Assembly (NCBI GenBank): GCA_016935365.1
Contig: JAFGRB010000193.1
Coordinates: 1-44,723, forward strand
Direction: 5' to 3'
DNA: 44,723 bases
From: Deltaproteobacteria bacterium
GTDB taxonomy: Bacteria; Myxococcota; B64-G9
A model generated the notes under the pieces. The model was not told the DNA's origin and ran no database searches. It saw only the letters and a program-made list of their open reading frames with translations. A program made the translations under genes and the position numbers. Shown here one piece after another: positions 24,229 through 31,863 of this stretch. The stretch's first letter is position 1. Each line of letters opens with the position of its first letter.

Positions 24229-27200
24229 GGCTTTCTCCTTGCATTGCTTTCTCCGGCCGCTCTTCTTCCAGATCATTCCGGTGTACCACTTGCTTCCAGA
24301 GCAGAAAAATAGCCGGCAGGATCAGCAGGGTCAGGATGGTGGACGAGATGAGACCGCCGACCATGGGGGCGGCAATCCGCTTCATCACCCGGGTGCCGGT
24401 CTCGGTCCCGAACATGATCGGGAGAAGTGCGAGGGTCGTGGTTGCGACGGTCATCAGCTTGGGCCGCACGCGCTCCACGGCCCCCTCGATGATGGCCTCT
24501 TTCAGGTGCATCAGTCGCTTGATTCGCCCTTCCTTCTTTCTGCGCACGTAGGCCTCGTCCAGGTACACCAGCATGACCACGCCGGTCTCCGCCGCGAGGC
24601 CGGCCAGGGCGATGAACCCCACGGCCACGGCCACCGACAAGTGGTACCCGGAAAAGAACATCAGCCATACACCGCCTACCAGCGCAAATGGGATCGTGAG
24701 CATGACGATCAGGGTTTCGGTCGCGTTCCTGAAGTGCATGTAGAGCAGCAGGAATATGATGGCCAGGGTCAAGGGGACCACGACGGACAAGCGCCTGTTC
24801 GCCCGCTCCATGTATTCGTACTGCCCGGACCAAACGATGGAGACTCCCTCCGGAAGCTCGACCTGGCTGCTGACGACTTCGCGGGCTCGTCTCACGTAAC
24901 CGCCCACATCGGAGGTCTCGAGGTCGACGAAGATCCAGGCGGTGCGGCGCGCGTTCTCGCTCTTGATCGCCGGCGCACCCTTGACCACCTCGATATCGGC
25001 CACCTGGGCGAGAGGCACGGCGTGGCCCATCGGGGTGGGTACCGCGACTCGCTCGAGCCTGTCGAGATCCGATCGGAGCTCGCGCGGATATCGAACGCTG
25101 ATCGGGTAGCGCTCCAGCCCCTCGACGGTCCAGCTCACGTTCATCCCTCCGATGGCGCTGCTGATGACGTCCTGCACATCGGCAACGGTCAGTCCGAAGC
25201 GCGCCGCGTCACGCCTGCGGACACGGATGTCGATGAAGTTGCCGCCGACCACGCGCTCGGAGTACACCGAGAGCGTGCCGTCGAGATCCCGCAACACGGC
25301 CTCTATTCTTGTTCCGGTTTCGGACAGCTGGGCGAGATCGTCGCCCATCAGCTTGATCCCCACCGGTGTCTTGATCCCGGTGGCCAGCATGTCTATGCGC
25401 GTCTTGATCGGCATGGTCCAGGCGTTGGTCAGGCCCGGGAACTGAATCATCTGATCGAGCTCCGTTTTGATATCTTCGATGGTCTTGCCCTCGGGCCATT
25501 CTTCTTCGGGATCGAGTATGATGGTGGTCTCGATCATGGAAAGCGGAGCCGGATCGGTCGCCGTCTCCGCCCGTCCGACCTTGCCGAGCACGTGAGCCAC
25601 CTGGGGATGGCTTGCGATGATCTTGTCAGTCTGCTGCAGCAGCTCCTTGGCCTTGGTGATGCTGATGCCGGGCGGCGTGGTGGGCATATAGAGGAGATCG
25701 CCCTCGTTGAGCGGGGGCATGAACTCACTCCCCAGGCGCGAAAACGGGAGCCAGGTGGCGGCCAGGATGACGAGCGCAGAGATGACGGTCAATTTCGGAA
25801 ACCGAAGCACGACCCGGATGAGGGGCCGGTAGGACCGGATGAAGAACCTGCTGAGCGGGTTTCTCGCCTCGGTCATGACCCTGCCGCGAACGAGGTAGTA
25901 CATGAGGACCGGAATGACGGTGATGGCCAGCACCGAGGAGGCCGCCATGGCAAAGGTCTTGGTAAAGGCCAGGGGCGAGAAGAGGCGCCCTTCCTGCTGC
26001 TCGAGCGTGAAGACCGGGATGAAGCTCACGGTGACGATGACCAGAGAGAAGAACAGGGCCGGGCCGACCTCCCTGGCCGACCGGATCACCATATCCAGCT
26101 GCGAGACTCCCTGCTCGCGCTCCCGGTGCTTGTGGAGGTTCTCGACCATGACCACCGAGGCGTCCACCATCACTCCGATGGCGATGGCGATACCGCCCAG
26201 GCTCATGATATTGGCGTTGATCCCCAGCAGCTTCATGATGACGAAGCTCGCCAGGATCCCCAGCGGCAAGGTGACCAGCGCCACGAATGCAGACCGCAGA
26301 TGAAGGAGGAACAGGATGATGATCAGCGCGACGACGATCATCTCCTCGCCGAGCTTGTCTTTCAAGGTGGCGATGGCGCGGAGGATAAGGCTGGAGCGAT
26401 CGTAGGCGGTATGGATCTGGACACCATCCGGCAGCCCCGCTTCGAGCTCCGCCAGTCTCTCGCGGACCTTCTCGATCACCTCGAGCGCGTTCTCGCCGGA
26501 TCGCATGACCACGATGCCTGCCACGGCCTCCCCTTTGCCGTTCATCTCGATCACGCCGCGGCGTATCTCCGGGCCGATCTGGATATTGGCGACCTGGGAC
26601 AGCATGATGGGGGTGTGGGTCCCCTCGTCCACGCCCACGGGAATGTTCTCCAGATCCTCGATGGATGTGACATAGCCCTTGCCTCGAACCATGAACTCGG
26701 TCTCACCCATCTCCAGCACTCGGCCGCCGACGTCGATGTTGGAGCGCTTGATGGCGTGGTTCACCGTGGCCAGGGACAGCCGGAAGGCACGGAGCTTCTC
26801 CGGATCGACCTCGACCTGGTACTGCTTGACGAAGCCGCCCGCCGAGGCGACCTCGGCCACACCCGGCAAGCTCATCAGCTCGTAACGGAGATACCAGTCC
26901 TGGATCGAGCGGAGCTGGGCCAGGTCGTGCCGGTCGGAGGTCAGGGAGTACATGTACACCCAGCCCACGCCCGTGGCGTCCGGGCCCAGCTGGGGTGCCA
27001 ACCCGCTCGGCAGGCGGCCCCGTACGAAGTTGAGATACTCGAGCACCCGAGAGCGAGCCCAGTACAGATCGGTGCCGTCCTCGAAGATGACATACACCAT
27101 CGAGAGGCCGAAGAAAGAGTAGCCCCGTACGGTCCTCGCGTGGGGCACCGAGAGCATGGCGGTCGTGAGCGGATAGGTGACCTGGTCTTCGACCACCTGT

Positions 27201-27373
27201 GGCGCCTGGCCGGGGTAATCGGTGTAGACGATGACCTGGACGTCGGACAGGTCGGGAATGGCGTCGACCGGGGTGTGGAGCATGGCCCAGATGCCCGCGA
27301 TGGCTGCGATGGCCGTGACGATGATCACGATGAACCGGTTCCTGATGCTGCCTTCTATGATCCGCTCGATCAT
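24221..27373 (-). CDS. cusA: CusA/CzcA-type heavy-metal RND efflux pump
   Basis: A 1050-residue inner-membrane proton-driven pump of the heavy-metal efflux RND family. The N-terminal helix (IRNRFIVIIVTAIAAIAGIW) leads to DAIPDLSDVQVIVYTDYPGQ, a family hallmark. Other hallmarks are TVRGYSFFGLSMVYVIFEDG, LHLRSAFVALVTLPLGIL, GGIAIAIGVMVDASVVMVEN and the second half AVGFIALAGLAAETGVVMLV with VERVRPKLMTV. The monovalent-metal (Cu/Ag) type is favoured by two CPMHP metal-binding modules in the neighbouring adaptor. The ATG at 27373 lies 19 bp after cusB. Base composition looks less GC-rich than the flanking operons. Confidence 0.92.
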   Translation of the reverse strand: MIERIIEGSIRNRFIVIIVTAIAAIAGIWAMLHTPVDAIPDLSDVQVIVYTDYPGQAPQVVEDQVTYPLTTAMLSVPHARTVRGYSFFGLSMVYVIFEDGTDLYWARSRVLEYLNFVRGRLPSGLAPQLGPDATGVGWVYMYSLTSDRHDLAQLRSIQDWYLRYELMSLPGVAEVASAGGFVKQYQVEVDPEKLRAFRLSLATVNHAIKRSNIDVGGRVLEMGETEFMVRGKGYVTSIEDLENIPVGVDEGTHTPIMLSQVANIQIGPEIRRGVIEMNGKGEAVAGIVVMRSGENALEVIEKVRERLAELEAGLPDGVQIHTAYDRSSLILRAIATLKDKLGEEMIVVALIIILFLLHLRSAFVALVTLPLGILASFVIMKLLGINANIMSLGGIAIAIGVMVDASVVMVENLHKHREREQGVSQLDMVIRSAREVGPALFFSLVIVTVSFIPVFTLEQQEGRLFSPLAFTKTFAMAASSVLAITVIPVLMYYLVRGRVMTEARNPLSRFFIRSYRPLIRVVLRFPKLTVISALVILAATWLPFSRLGSEFMPPLNEGDLLYMPTTPPGISITKAKELLQQTDKIIASHPQVAHVLGKVGRAETATDPAPLSMIETTIILDPEEEWPEGKTIEDIKTELDQMIQFPGLTNAWTMPIKTRIDMLATGIKTPVGIKLMGDDLAQLSETGTRIEAVLRDLDGTLSVYSERVVGGNFIDIRVRRRDAARFGLTVADVQDVISSAIGGMNVSWTVEGLERYPISVRYPRELRSDLDRLERVAVPTPMGHAVPLAQVADIEVVKGAPAIKSENARRTAWIFVDLETSDVGGYVRRAREVVSSQVELPEGVSIVWSGQYEYMERANRRLSVVVPLTLAIIFLLLYMHFRNATETLIVMLTIPFALVGGVWLMFFSGYHLSVAVAVGFIALAGLAAETGVVMLVYLDEAYVRRKKEGRIKRLMHLKEAIIEGAVERVRPKLMTVATTTLALLPIMFGTETGTRVMKRIAAPMVGGLISSTILTLLILPAIFLLWKQVVHRNDLEEERPEKAMQGESHV

Positions 27374-27392
27374 GGCCACGCTCTCGGATCGC

Positions 27393-28805
27393 TCAACGCT
27401 TCTTCTCCACCAGGTCCATCCCGCAGATGGGGCAGGTGCCTGGCTCAGCCTGCACGATCTGGGGATGCATCGGGCAGGTCCAGAAGGCCTCGCCATGCTC
27501 CTCGGATGGGTCCGCCCCTTCACGGCTCGACGCTGAGGGCTGCGCGGTGTCCTTTCTCGCCTGGAGCCTGGCTTCCAGCATCTTCTGAACGGCCTCCTGG
27601 AGCTGGGACTCCGAGTCGAGCAAGAACTGTCCCGAGGTGACCACGGTCTCGCTCCCGTCGAGCCCCGAGAGCACCTCGGTCACGGATCTGCCTTCGGAAG
27701 AAGGGGTCTTGCCCACCATTCCAGTGACGATCTCCTGCGGCCTGTACTTGCCCACGGCGCGGGTCACGAAGACGATCTGGCGCTCGCCGGAGTGGATGAT
27801 GGACTCGGTCGGTACGACCAGCACCCCTTCCTTTCGCTGGGCTTCGATGCGCACCGTGGCGAACATTCCGGGCTTGAGGCGGATCCCCGGATTGGGAAAC
27901 TGCAGGCGCACCGAAAGCGTCCTGCTCCTCTTGTTCAGCGTCGGGTAGATGTAGTCGACCTGACCGTCGAAGATGCGGCCTCGCTGGAAGGAGAGCTCCA
28001 TGGTCGCTTTCTGACCCACCCGGATCCAGGGCGCATCGAACTCGTAGACCTCGGCCAGTACCCATATCTGCTTCAAGTTGCCGATGCGGTAGAGATCTCT
28101 GCCCGCTCCCACCCGGGCGCCTTCCACCACGTTCTTGTGCAGGATGAAGCCCGTGCGCGGCGCCCGGATGATCGCAGTCCGATCCACGTTCTGTCTATCC
28201 ACGACCTTCTGGAGCGCGGAGCTCGGAATGCCCCACAAGAGGAGTCTCTCGGCCGCGGCCCTGGTGAGATCGCTTTGTTTGCCGCTCGTGTTGTATGCCA
28301 GCAGGTACTCCTTCTGCGCCGAGACCAACTCGGGTGAGTAGATGGAGAACAGCGCCTGGCCGCGCTTGACCTCCTGGCCCGTCTGGTCCGCGTACATGCG
28401 CTCTACCCAGCCGGAGAACCTCAAGTTGACGACCGAGAGCTGGTCTTCTGCAACCTCCACCTCCCCGATGGCCCTGACCGTGCGGTAGATGCTGCCTCGA
28501 AGCACCTTCGCCACGCGAACGCCCATGTTCTGAACCATGACCGGATCCACGCTGATGGTCCCCGATGACGACTCGACCTTCTTGCTTTCTTTCTCTTCAG
28601 CATGTCGTGCCGAATGCCTGTGAACCAGGTCCATGCCACATACCGGGCAGGTCCCCGGTTCGTCCTGGACGATGGTCGGGTGCATGGGGCACGTGTAGTA
28701 CGTGTCCGCGGCCTGGGAGTCGCCGTGCCGCTGGCCGACCAGCCCCAGGAGCATCGCCATCAAGACTACAAGGGGCAGCGATGTCTTCCCTTTCCGCTGG
28801 TGCAT
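27393..28805 (-). CDS. cusB: CusB-type membrane fusion protein with metal-binding domains at both ends
   Basis: A 470-residue periplasmic adaptor that links CusA to the outer-membrane channel. After a hydrophobic leader it has a heavy-metal-binding module (YYTCPMHPTIV...CPVCGMDLV, residues about 37-61). The adaptor core follows (ISVDPVMVQNMGVRVAKVLRG, SVVNLRFSGWVERMYAD, QIWVLAEVYEFDAPWIRVGQ, RTLSVRLQFPNP). A second, almost identical module lies at the extreme C-terminus (FWTCPMHPQIV...CPICGMDLVEKKR). One such module is common in this family; one at each end is less usual. It is spaced 3 bp from cusC and 19 bp from cusA. Confidence 0.92.
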   Translation of the reverse strand: MHQRKGKTSLPLVVLMAMLLGLVGQRHGDSQAADTYYTCPMHPTIVQDEPGTCPVCGMDLVHRHSARHAEEKESKKVESSSGTISVDPVMVQNMGVRVAKVLRGSIYRTVRAIGEVEVAEDQLSVVNLRFSGWVERMYADQTGQEVKRGQALFSIYSPELVSAQKEYLLAYNTSGKQSDLTRAAAERLLLWGIPSSALQKVVDRQNVDRTAIIRAPRTGFILHKNVVEGARVGAGRDLYRIGNLKQIWVLAEVYEFDAPWIRVGQKATMELSFQRGRIFDGQVDYIYPTLNKRSRTLSVRLQFPNPGIRLKPGMFATVRIEAQRKEGVLVVPTESIIHSGERQIVFVTRAVGKYRPQEIVTGMVGKTPSSEGRSVTEVLSGLDGSETVVTSGQFLLDSESQLQEAVQKMLEARLQARKDTAQPSASSREGADPSEEHGEAFWTCPMHPQIVQAEPGTCPICGMDLVEKKR

Positions 28806-28808
28806 CTG

Positions 28809-30101
28809 TCACCTCGCCTCGGATTCCATCTCCGCATGAGAGCCGATCGCAGCATCGGCGAAGGCCTGTTCGATTCTCGTGGCCACCTTGGCGAGCAAGA
28901 GGGCGCGATCGAAGTCTAGAAGCTGCAGCTGTGCCTGGTACAGGCTGGTGAAATCGGCCCGGTCCGTCTGGTATGCTGCCAGGGTTGATTTCAGCGTCCT
29001 GTCGGCTTCCGGGATCAGCGTCTGCTCATAGGTCGCAATCTTCTGGGTAGCTCGTTCCCACGCGGCCAAGGAAGACGAAAGCGCGGCCTCGATCTCGTCC
29101 AGGGTCGCCGCGTACCTCTCCTCGGCCGAGCGTGCCAGCGAGAGGTGCTGCTCTTCCTCGGCGGCGAACCTTCCCGAATAGTCAAACGGCAGCGGAATGG
29201 ACACGCCGGCCGAGAAGAAGTCGGTGCCGTTGTCCAGTCCCGCAGGCAACCGAACGCGATAACCTAACCAGACGGTGATGTCGGGCCAGCGCTCGTACTC
29301 GGCCTGGGCTGCCTGGAGCCGCTGCATGTCTGCGTCGGCCAGGATTTCTTTCAGAAGAGGGCGGTCTTGCCTTGCCCTGCGCAGTAGAACGTCCAGCGAT
29401 CCCGGAGGGGCGACCGCGTCGATCCGATCCGACGTGGTGATCCTGGTGTCGATGTCTCGGTGCAAGGCGGAATTGAGGCCAGCCAGTAGCACCTTCTCTT
29501 TCTTGTCGAACTCTCCGATGTCGTCCTCTAGCTCTGTCTTGAGAACTTGCAGGCGAAACAGCTCATGCTGGCCCACCTTGCCCACGCGGTATTTTACCTC
29601 GACGGTCGCCACGAGCTGGGCCGTCAGCTCGATATGACGCTTGGTTATCGATCGCAGCGATCGAACCAGGGCAAGCTGCCAGTAGGCCTTCCTCACCGTG
29701 CTTCGGAGATGGTTCTTCTTCTCCTGCAGCTTCCACTTCATCACGGCTGACTCGCCGTGCACCACCTGGGCTCGGCGGTCGTTCTTGCCAGGAAAAGGGA
29801 GGGTCTGCATCAGCTTGAGATGCACTCCGCTCATCGGAGAATCATCGAGCGACCAGCTGTCCCAGGGTACATTGGAGTACTCGACAGCCAGAACGGGATC
29901 GTGCCACCTGCGGACGCCGATCTGCCGCCGCGAGAGCGAGTCGAGCTGATGTTCGATGGAGCGTATGGATGGGTTTTGGGCAAGAGCCTGGCGGGCGAGC
30001 TCTTCCGGGCTGTCCGCGTTCTTGGGGGTGACAGCCGTTTCTGCGCTTGCATCGAGATGGACGGAGAGAAGAAGAACCAGTACCGTTCGAGCCTGAATCA
30101 T
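28809..30101 (-). CDS. cusC: CusC/TolC-type outer-membrane efflux channel
   Basis: A 430-residue TolC-family protein with a short signal peptide (IQARTVLVLLLSVHLDASA). It has two long coiled-coil halves, each rich in Arg/Glu/Leu heptads (LRSTVRKAYWQLALVRSL; the second ends LYQAQLQLLDFDRALLLAKV). VHLKLMQTLPFPGKND matches metal-efflux TolC members. It completes the tripartite pump with CusA and CusB. The ATG at 30101 overlaps, as ATGA, the original stop codon of an aldehyde dehydrogenase remnant. The operon promoter therefore lay upstream of that broken gene and may now be missing or replaced. Confidence 0.9.
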   Translation of the reverse strand: MIQARTVLVLLLSVHLDASAETAVTPKNADSPEELARQALAQNPSIRSIEHQLDSLSRRQIGVRRWHDPVLAVEYSNVPWDSWSLDDSPMSGVHLKLMQTLPFPGKNDRRAQVVHGESAVMKWKLQEKKNHLRSTVRKAYWQLALVRSLRSITKRHIELTAQLVATVEVKYRVGKVGQHELFRLQVLKTELEDDIGEFDKKEKVLLAGLNSALHRDIDTRITTSDRIDAVAPPGSLDVLLRRARQDRPLLKEILADADMQRLQAAQAEYERWPDITVWLGYRVRLPAGLDNGTDFFSAGVSIPLPFDYSGRFAAEEEQHLSLARSAEERYAATLDEIEAALSSSLAAWERATQKIATYEQTLIPEADRTLKSTLAAYQTDRADFTSLYQAQLQLLDFDRALLLAKVATRIEQAFADAAIGSHAEMESEAR

Positions 30102-30330
30102 GGCGAGGACTCGACATTCTGGGCTTTCTGCAGCCGCCCGCTGTAGTCGATGAAAACCGTTTGTCGATGAAAACCGTTTTGAGCTCGGTGAACTCCTCGA
30201 TGGCCGTGCTTCCGGCCTCCCGGCCGCCGTTACCGGTGTTCTTCACACCCCCGAAGGGCAGATGGACCTCCGCGCCGATGGTCGGCGCGTTGATGTACAC
30301 GATGCCCGCTTCCATGATCGACTCCCGCGA
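30098..30330 (-). pseudogene. 3' remnant of an aldehyde dehydrogenase gene (ALDH7/PutA type), frameshifted
   Basis: The minus strand encodes EAGIVYINAPTIGAEVHLPF, then GGVKNTGNGGREAG and ELKTVFID, the C-terminal signature of aldehyde dehydrogenases of the aminoadipate-semialdehyde type. The N-terminal four fifths, including the catalytic Cys region, is absent. A 17-bp tandem duplication follows ID and shifts the frame. Skipping one copy restores the family ending YSGRLQKAQNVESSP and a TGA that overlaps the cusC start. The gene is therefore doubly dead: truncated and frameshifted. Confidence 0.8.
30146..30179. repeat. 17-bp exact tandem duplication in the ALDH remnant
   Basis: Positions 30146-30162 and 30163-30179 are identical (GTCGATGAAAACCGTTT). 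Because 17 is not a multiple of three, the duplication causes the frameshift described for the remnant. Confidence 0.9.
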
Positions 30331-30353
30331 CAAGACGTGTCCGAGCCGAAGCA

Positions 30354-30375
30354 TTCAGGGGGTAACGCCCCTGAA
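30354..30375. terminator. Hairpin in the gap between the ALDH remnant and wrbA
   Basis: Eight-bp perfect stem (TTCAGGGG 30354-30361 with CCCCTGAA 30368-30375) and a 6-nt loop. It is close to where aldehyde dehydrogenase similarity ends. It could be a terminator or a trace of the breakpoint. The rest of 30331-30544 shows nothing I recognise. Confidence 0.45.
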
Positions 30376-30544
30376 CGATTGGACACAAGCAATCGACATG
30401 CCAGCTGGACGGCCCCGTTTCTCCGAGCATGACAGCCGCTGCTACACACAGATGATTCAGTTTGAACGGCTCGTTCTGCACTGGAGCGCGAGTAGTAGGG
30501 GCGCGCTGAAATCGGATTTTCCTTTTCCATTCATCTTCGATTCA

Positions 30545-30559
30545 TGGCACAAGACTTGC
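30545..30559 (+). promoter_or_regulatory. Sigma-54 (RpoN) promoter of wrbA-osmC
   Basis: TGGCAC (30545-30550), 5 bp, TTGC (30556-30559): a full match to the -24/-12 consensus, with correct GG-to-GC spacing. Transcription would start near 30571, giving a leader of about 50 nt before wrbA. An enhancer-binding activator would be required; none is encoded in the window. Confidence 0.75.
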
Positions 30560-30621
30560 GAAGCATTCGGTAAGCGGTTTGGACATGGGGTCCAAGAACA
30601 ACGAAACGAAAGGATCAGGCC

Positions 30622-31245
30622 ATGAAAATACACGTCGTTTTCTACAGCACATATGGTCATGTCTACAAGCTGGCAGAGGCCGTGGCCGAGGGGGCCCGGT
30701 CGGTGGACGGAGCCGAGGTGAAGCTCTTCCAGGTTGCCGAGCTCATTCCTGACGAGGTCCTGGGGAAGATCGGAGCCAAGGCTGCCAGGGAGACCTTCTC
30801 GCACGTCCCGGTCATCTCACCCGAGGATCTCGGCGATGCGGACGCCATCCTCTTCGGCACGCCCACCCGCTTCGGGAACATGGCCGCCCAGATGCGCAAC
30901 CTGCTGGATCAGACCGGCCCGCTGTGGGCCAAGGGTGCGCTGCTCGGCAAGGTGGGCAGCGTCTTCGTGTCCACCAGCACGCAGCACGGCGGCCAGGAGA
31001 CGACCATCACCAGCTTCCACACCACGCTGCTGCACCACGGCATGATCATCGCGGGCGTTCCATACAGCCAGAAGCGCATCTCGACCGCCGACGAGATCTC
31101 GGGCGGCGGCCCCTACGGCGCCGGCACGATCGCCGGGCCGGACGGCTCCAGGCAGCCCAGCGATAACGAGCTCGAGATCGCCCGCTTCCAGGGAAGGCAC
31201 GTGGCCGAGATCGCCCGGGCGCTCGTCAGGGGGAAGGAGGCGTAG
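30622..31245 (+). CDS. wrbA: WrbA-type NAD(P)H:quinone oxidoreductase
   Basis: A 207-residue flavodoxin-like FMN enzyme that reduces quinones by two electrons and so limits redox cycling. The FMN phosphate loop is [15 protein letters not shown]; further family blocks are [40 protein letters not shown] and [11 protein letters not shown], and [20 protein letters not shown] near the end matches WrbA. An AAAGGATC ribosome-binding site precedes the ATG. It is followed after 4 bp by osmC, and both lie under a sigma-54 promoter. Together they look like a redox- or peroxide-stress unit next to copper efflux. Confidence 0.93.
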   Translation: MKIHVVFYSTYGHVYKLAEAVAEGARSVDGAEVKLFQVAELIPDEVLGKIGAKAARETFSHVPVISPEDLGDADAILFGTPTRFGNMAAQMRNLLDQTGPLWAKGALLGKVGSVFVSTSTQHGGQETTITSFHTTLLHHGMIIAGVPYSQKRISTADEISGGGPYGAGTIAGPDGSRQPSDNELEIARFQGRHVAEIARALVRGKEA

Positions 31246-31249
31246 ATCC

Positions 31250-31651
31250 ATGGATCTGACCGTCAGCTTTCCGGGCGGCAAGAAAGTCGATGCCGAGATC
31301 GGCGGCTTCGTGGTCCGCACGGATCAGCCGGTCTCTCAAGGGGGCGAGGGATCGTCTCCCTCGCCGTTCGTCTACTGCCTGGCGGCCATGGGTACCTGCG
31401 CGGGGATCTACGTGCTGTCGTACCTCCAGGCACGCGATCTGCCCACCGAGGGCGTCCGGCTCGTCCAGCGCCATCACGCGGATCCGCAATCGGGAAAGCT
31501 CACGAAGATCTCGCTGAAGATCCTGCTGCCGCCCGAGATCCCCGAGAAGCACTTCAAGCCGATCATCCGCTCGGCCGAGAAGTGCGCGGTCAAGAAGCTC
31601 ATCGAGGAGCGGCCAGACTTCGACATGGCGATCGAGGTGGCCGGGTCCTGA
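31250..31651 (+). CDS. OsmC-family peroxiredoxin-like protein
   Basis: A 133-residue OsmC/Ohr-fold protein. Both expected cysteines are present, in AAMGTCAGIYVLSYL and SAEKCAVKKLI, the positions that form the thiol peroxidase centre reducing organic hydroperoxides. Its length and IPEKHFKPIIRSAEKCAVKK segment fit the OsmC rather than the Ohr branch. It is co-transcribed with wrbA (4-bp gap). Its stop is only 7 bp from the truncated glutamine synthetase copy on the other strand. Confidence 0.9.
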   Translation: MDLTVSFPGGKKVDAEIGGFVVRTDQPVSQGGEGSSPSPFVYCLAAMGTCAGIYVLSYLQARDLPTEGVRLVQRHHADPQSGKLTKISLKILLPPEIPEKHFKPIIRSAEKCAVKKLIEERPDFDMAIEVAGS

Positions 31652-31658
31652 CCCCCGC

Positions 31659-31806
31659 TCAGATCCGCTCGAAGTAGCGTATCCGTTCCCAGTCGGTCAC
31701 GTAGCGGTCGAGCCCGGCCAGGTGGAGGTAGTGCTCGACCACCGGCTCTCCGAAGGCCTCTCTTGCGAGCTCGCTCGCCTCGAGCGTGCGGATACGCTGG
31801 GAGCTG
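31659..31806 (-). pseudogene. Truncated second copy of the glutamine-synthetase-like 3' end
   Basis: Reading leftward, the fragment encodes RTLEASELAREAFGEPVVEH, then YLHLAGLDRYVTDWERIRYF and a stop, matching the last 40 or so codons of the intact gene at 31864. By eye the two agree at about 93% of aligned bases apart from one in-frame 15-bp gap, with most changes concentrated in one 5-base patch. The fragment is cut off by the palindrome at 31807. It has no start of its own. Confidence 0.85.
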
Positions 31807-31863
31807 GGGGTCAGACCCCGACACTTGACACTTGCAAAGTGTCAAGTGTCGGGGTCTGACCCC
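31807..31863. repeat. Long perfect palindrome, copy 2 (27-bp arms)
   Basis: Left arm 31807-31833, loop GCA, right arm 31837-31863, perfect. It is nearly the same sequence as 23539-23597 and shares the preceding bases GAGCT. It sits exactly between the truncated and the intact copies of the glutamine synthetase 3' end and touches the stop codon of the intact gene. Confidence 0.9.

Noticed and set aside
31474-31845. Leftward open frame across the osmC 3' end and the palindrome
   Set aside because: It is out of frame with both the ligase fragment and osmC; the content is shadow sequence.
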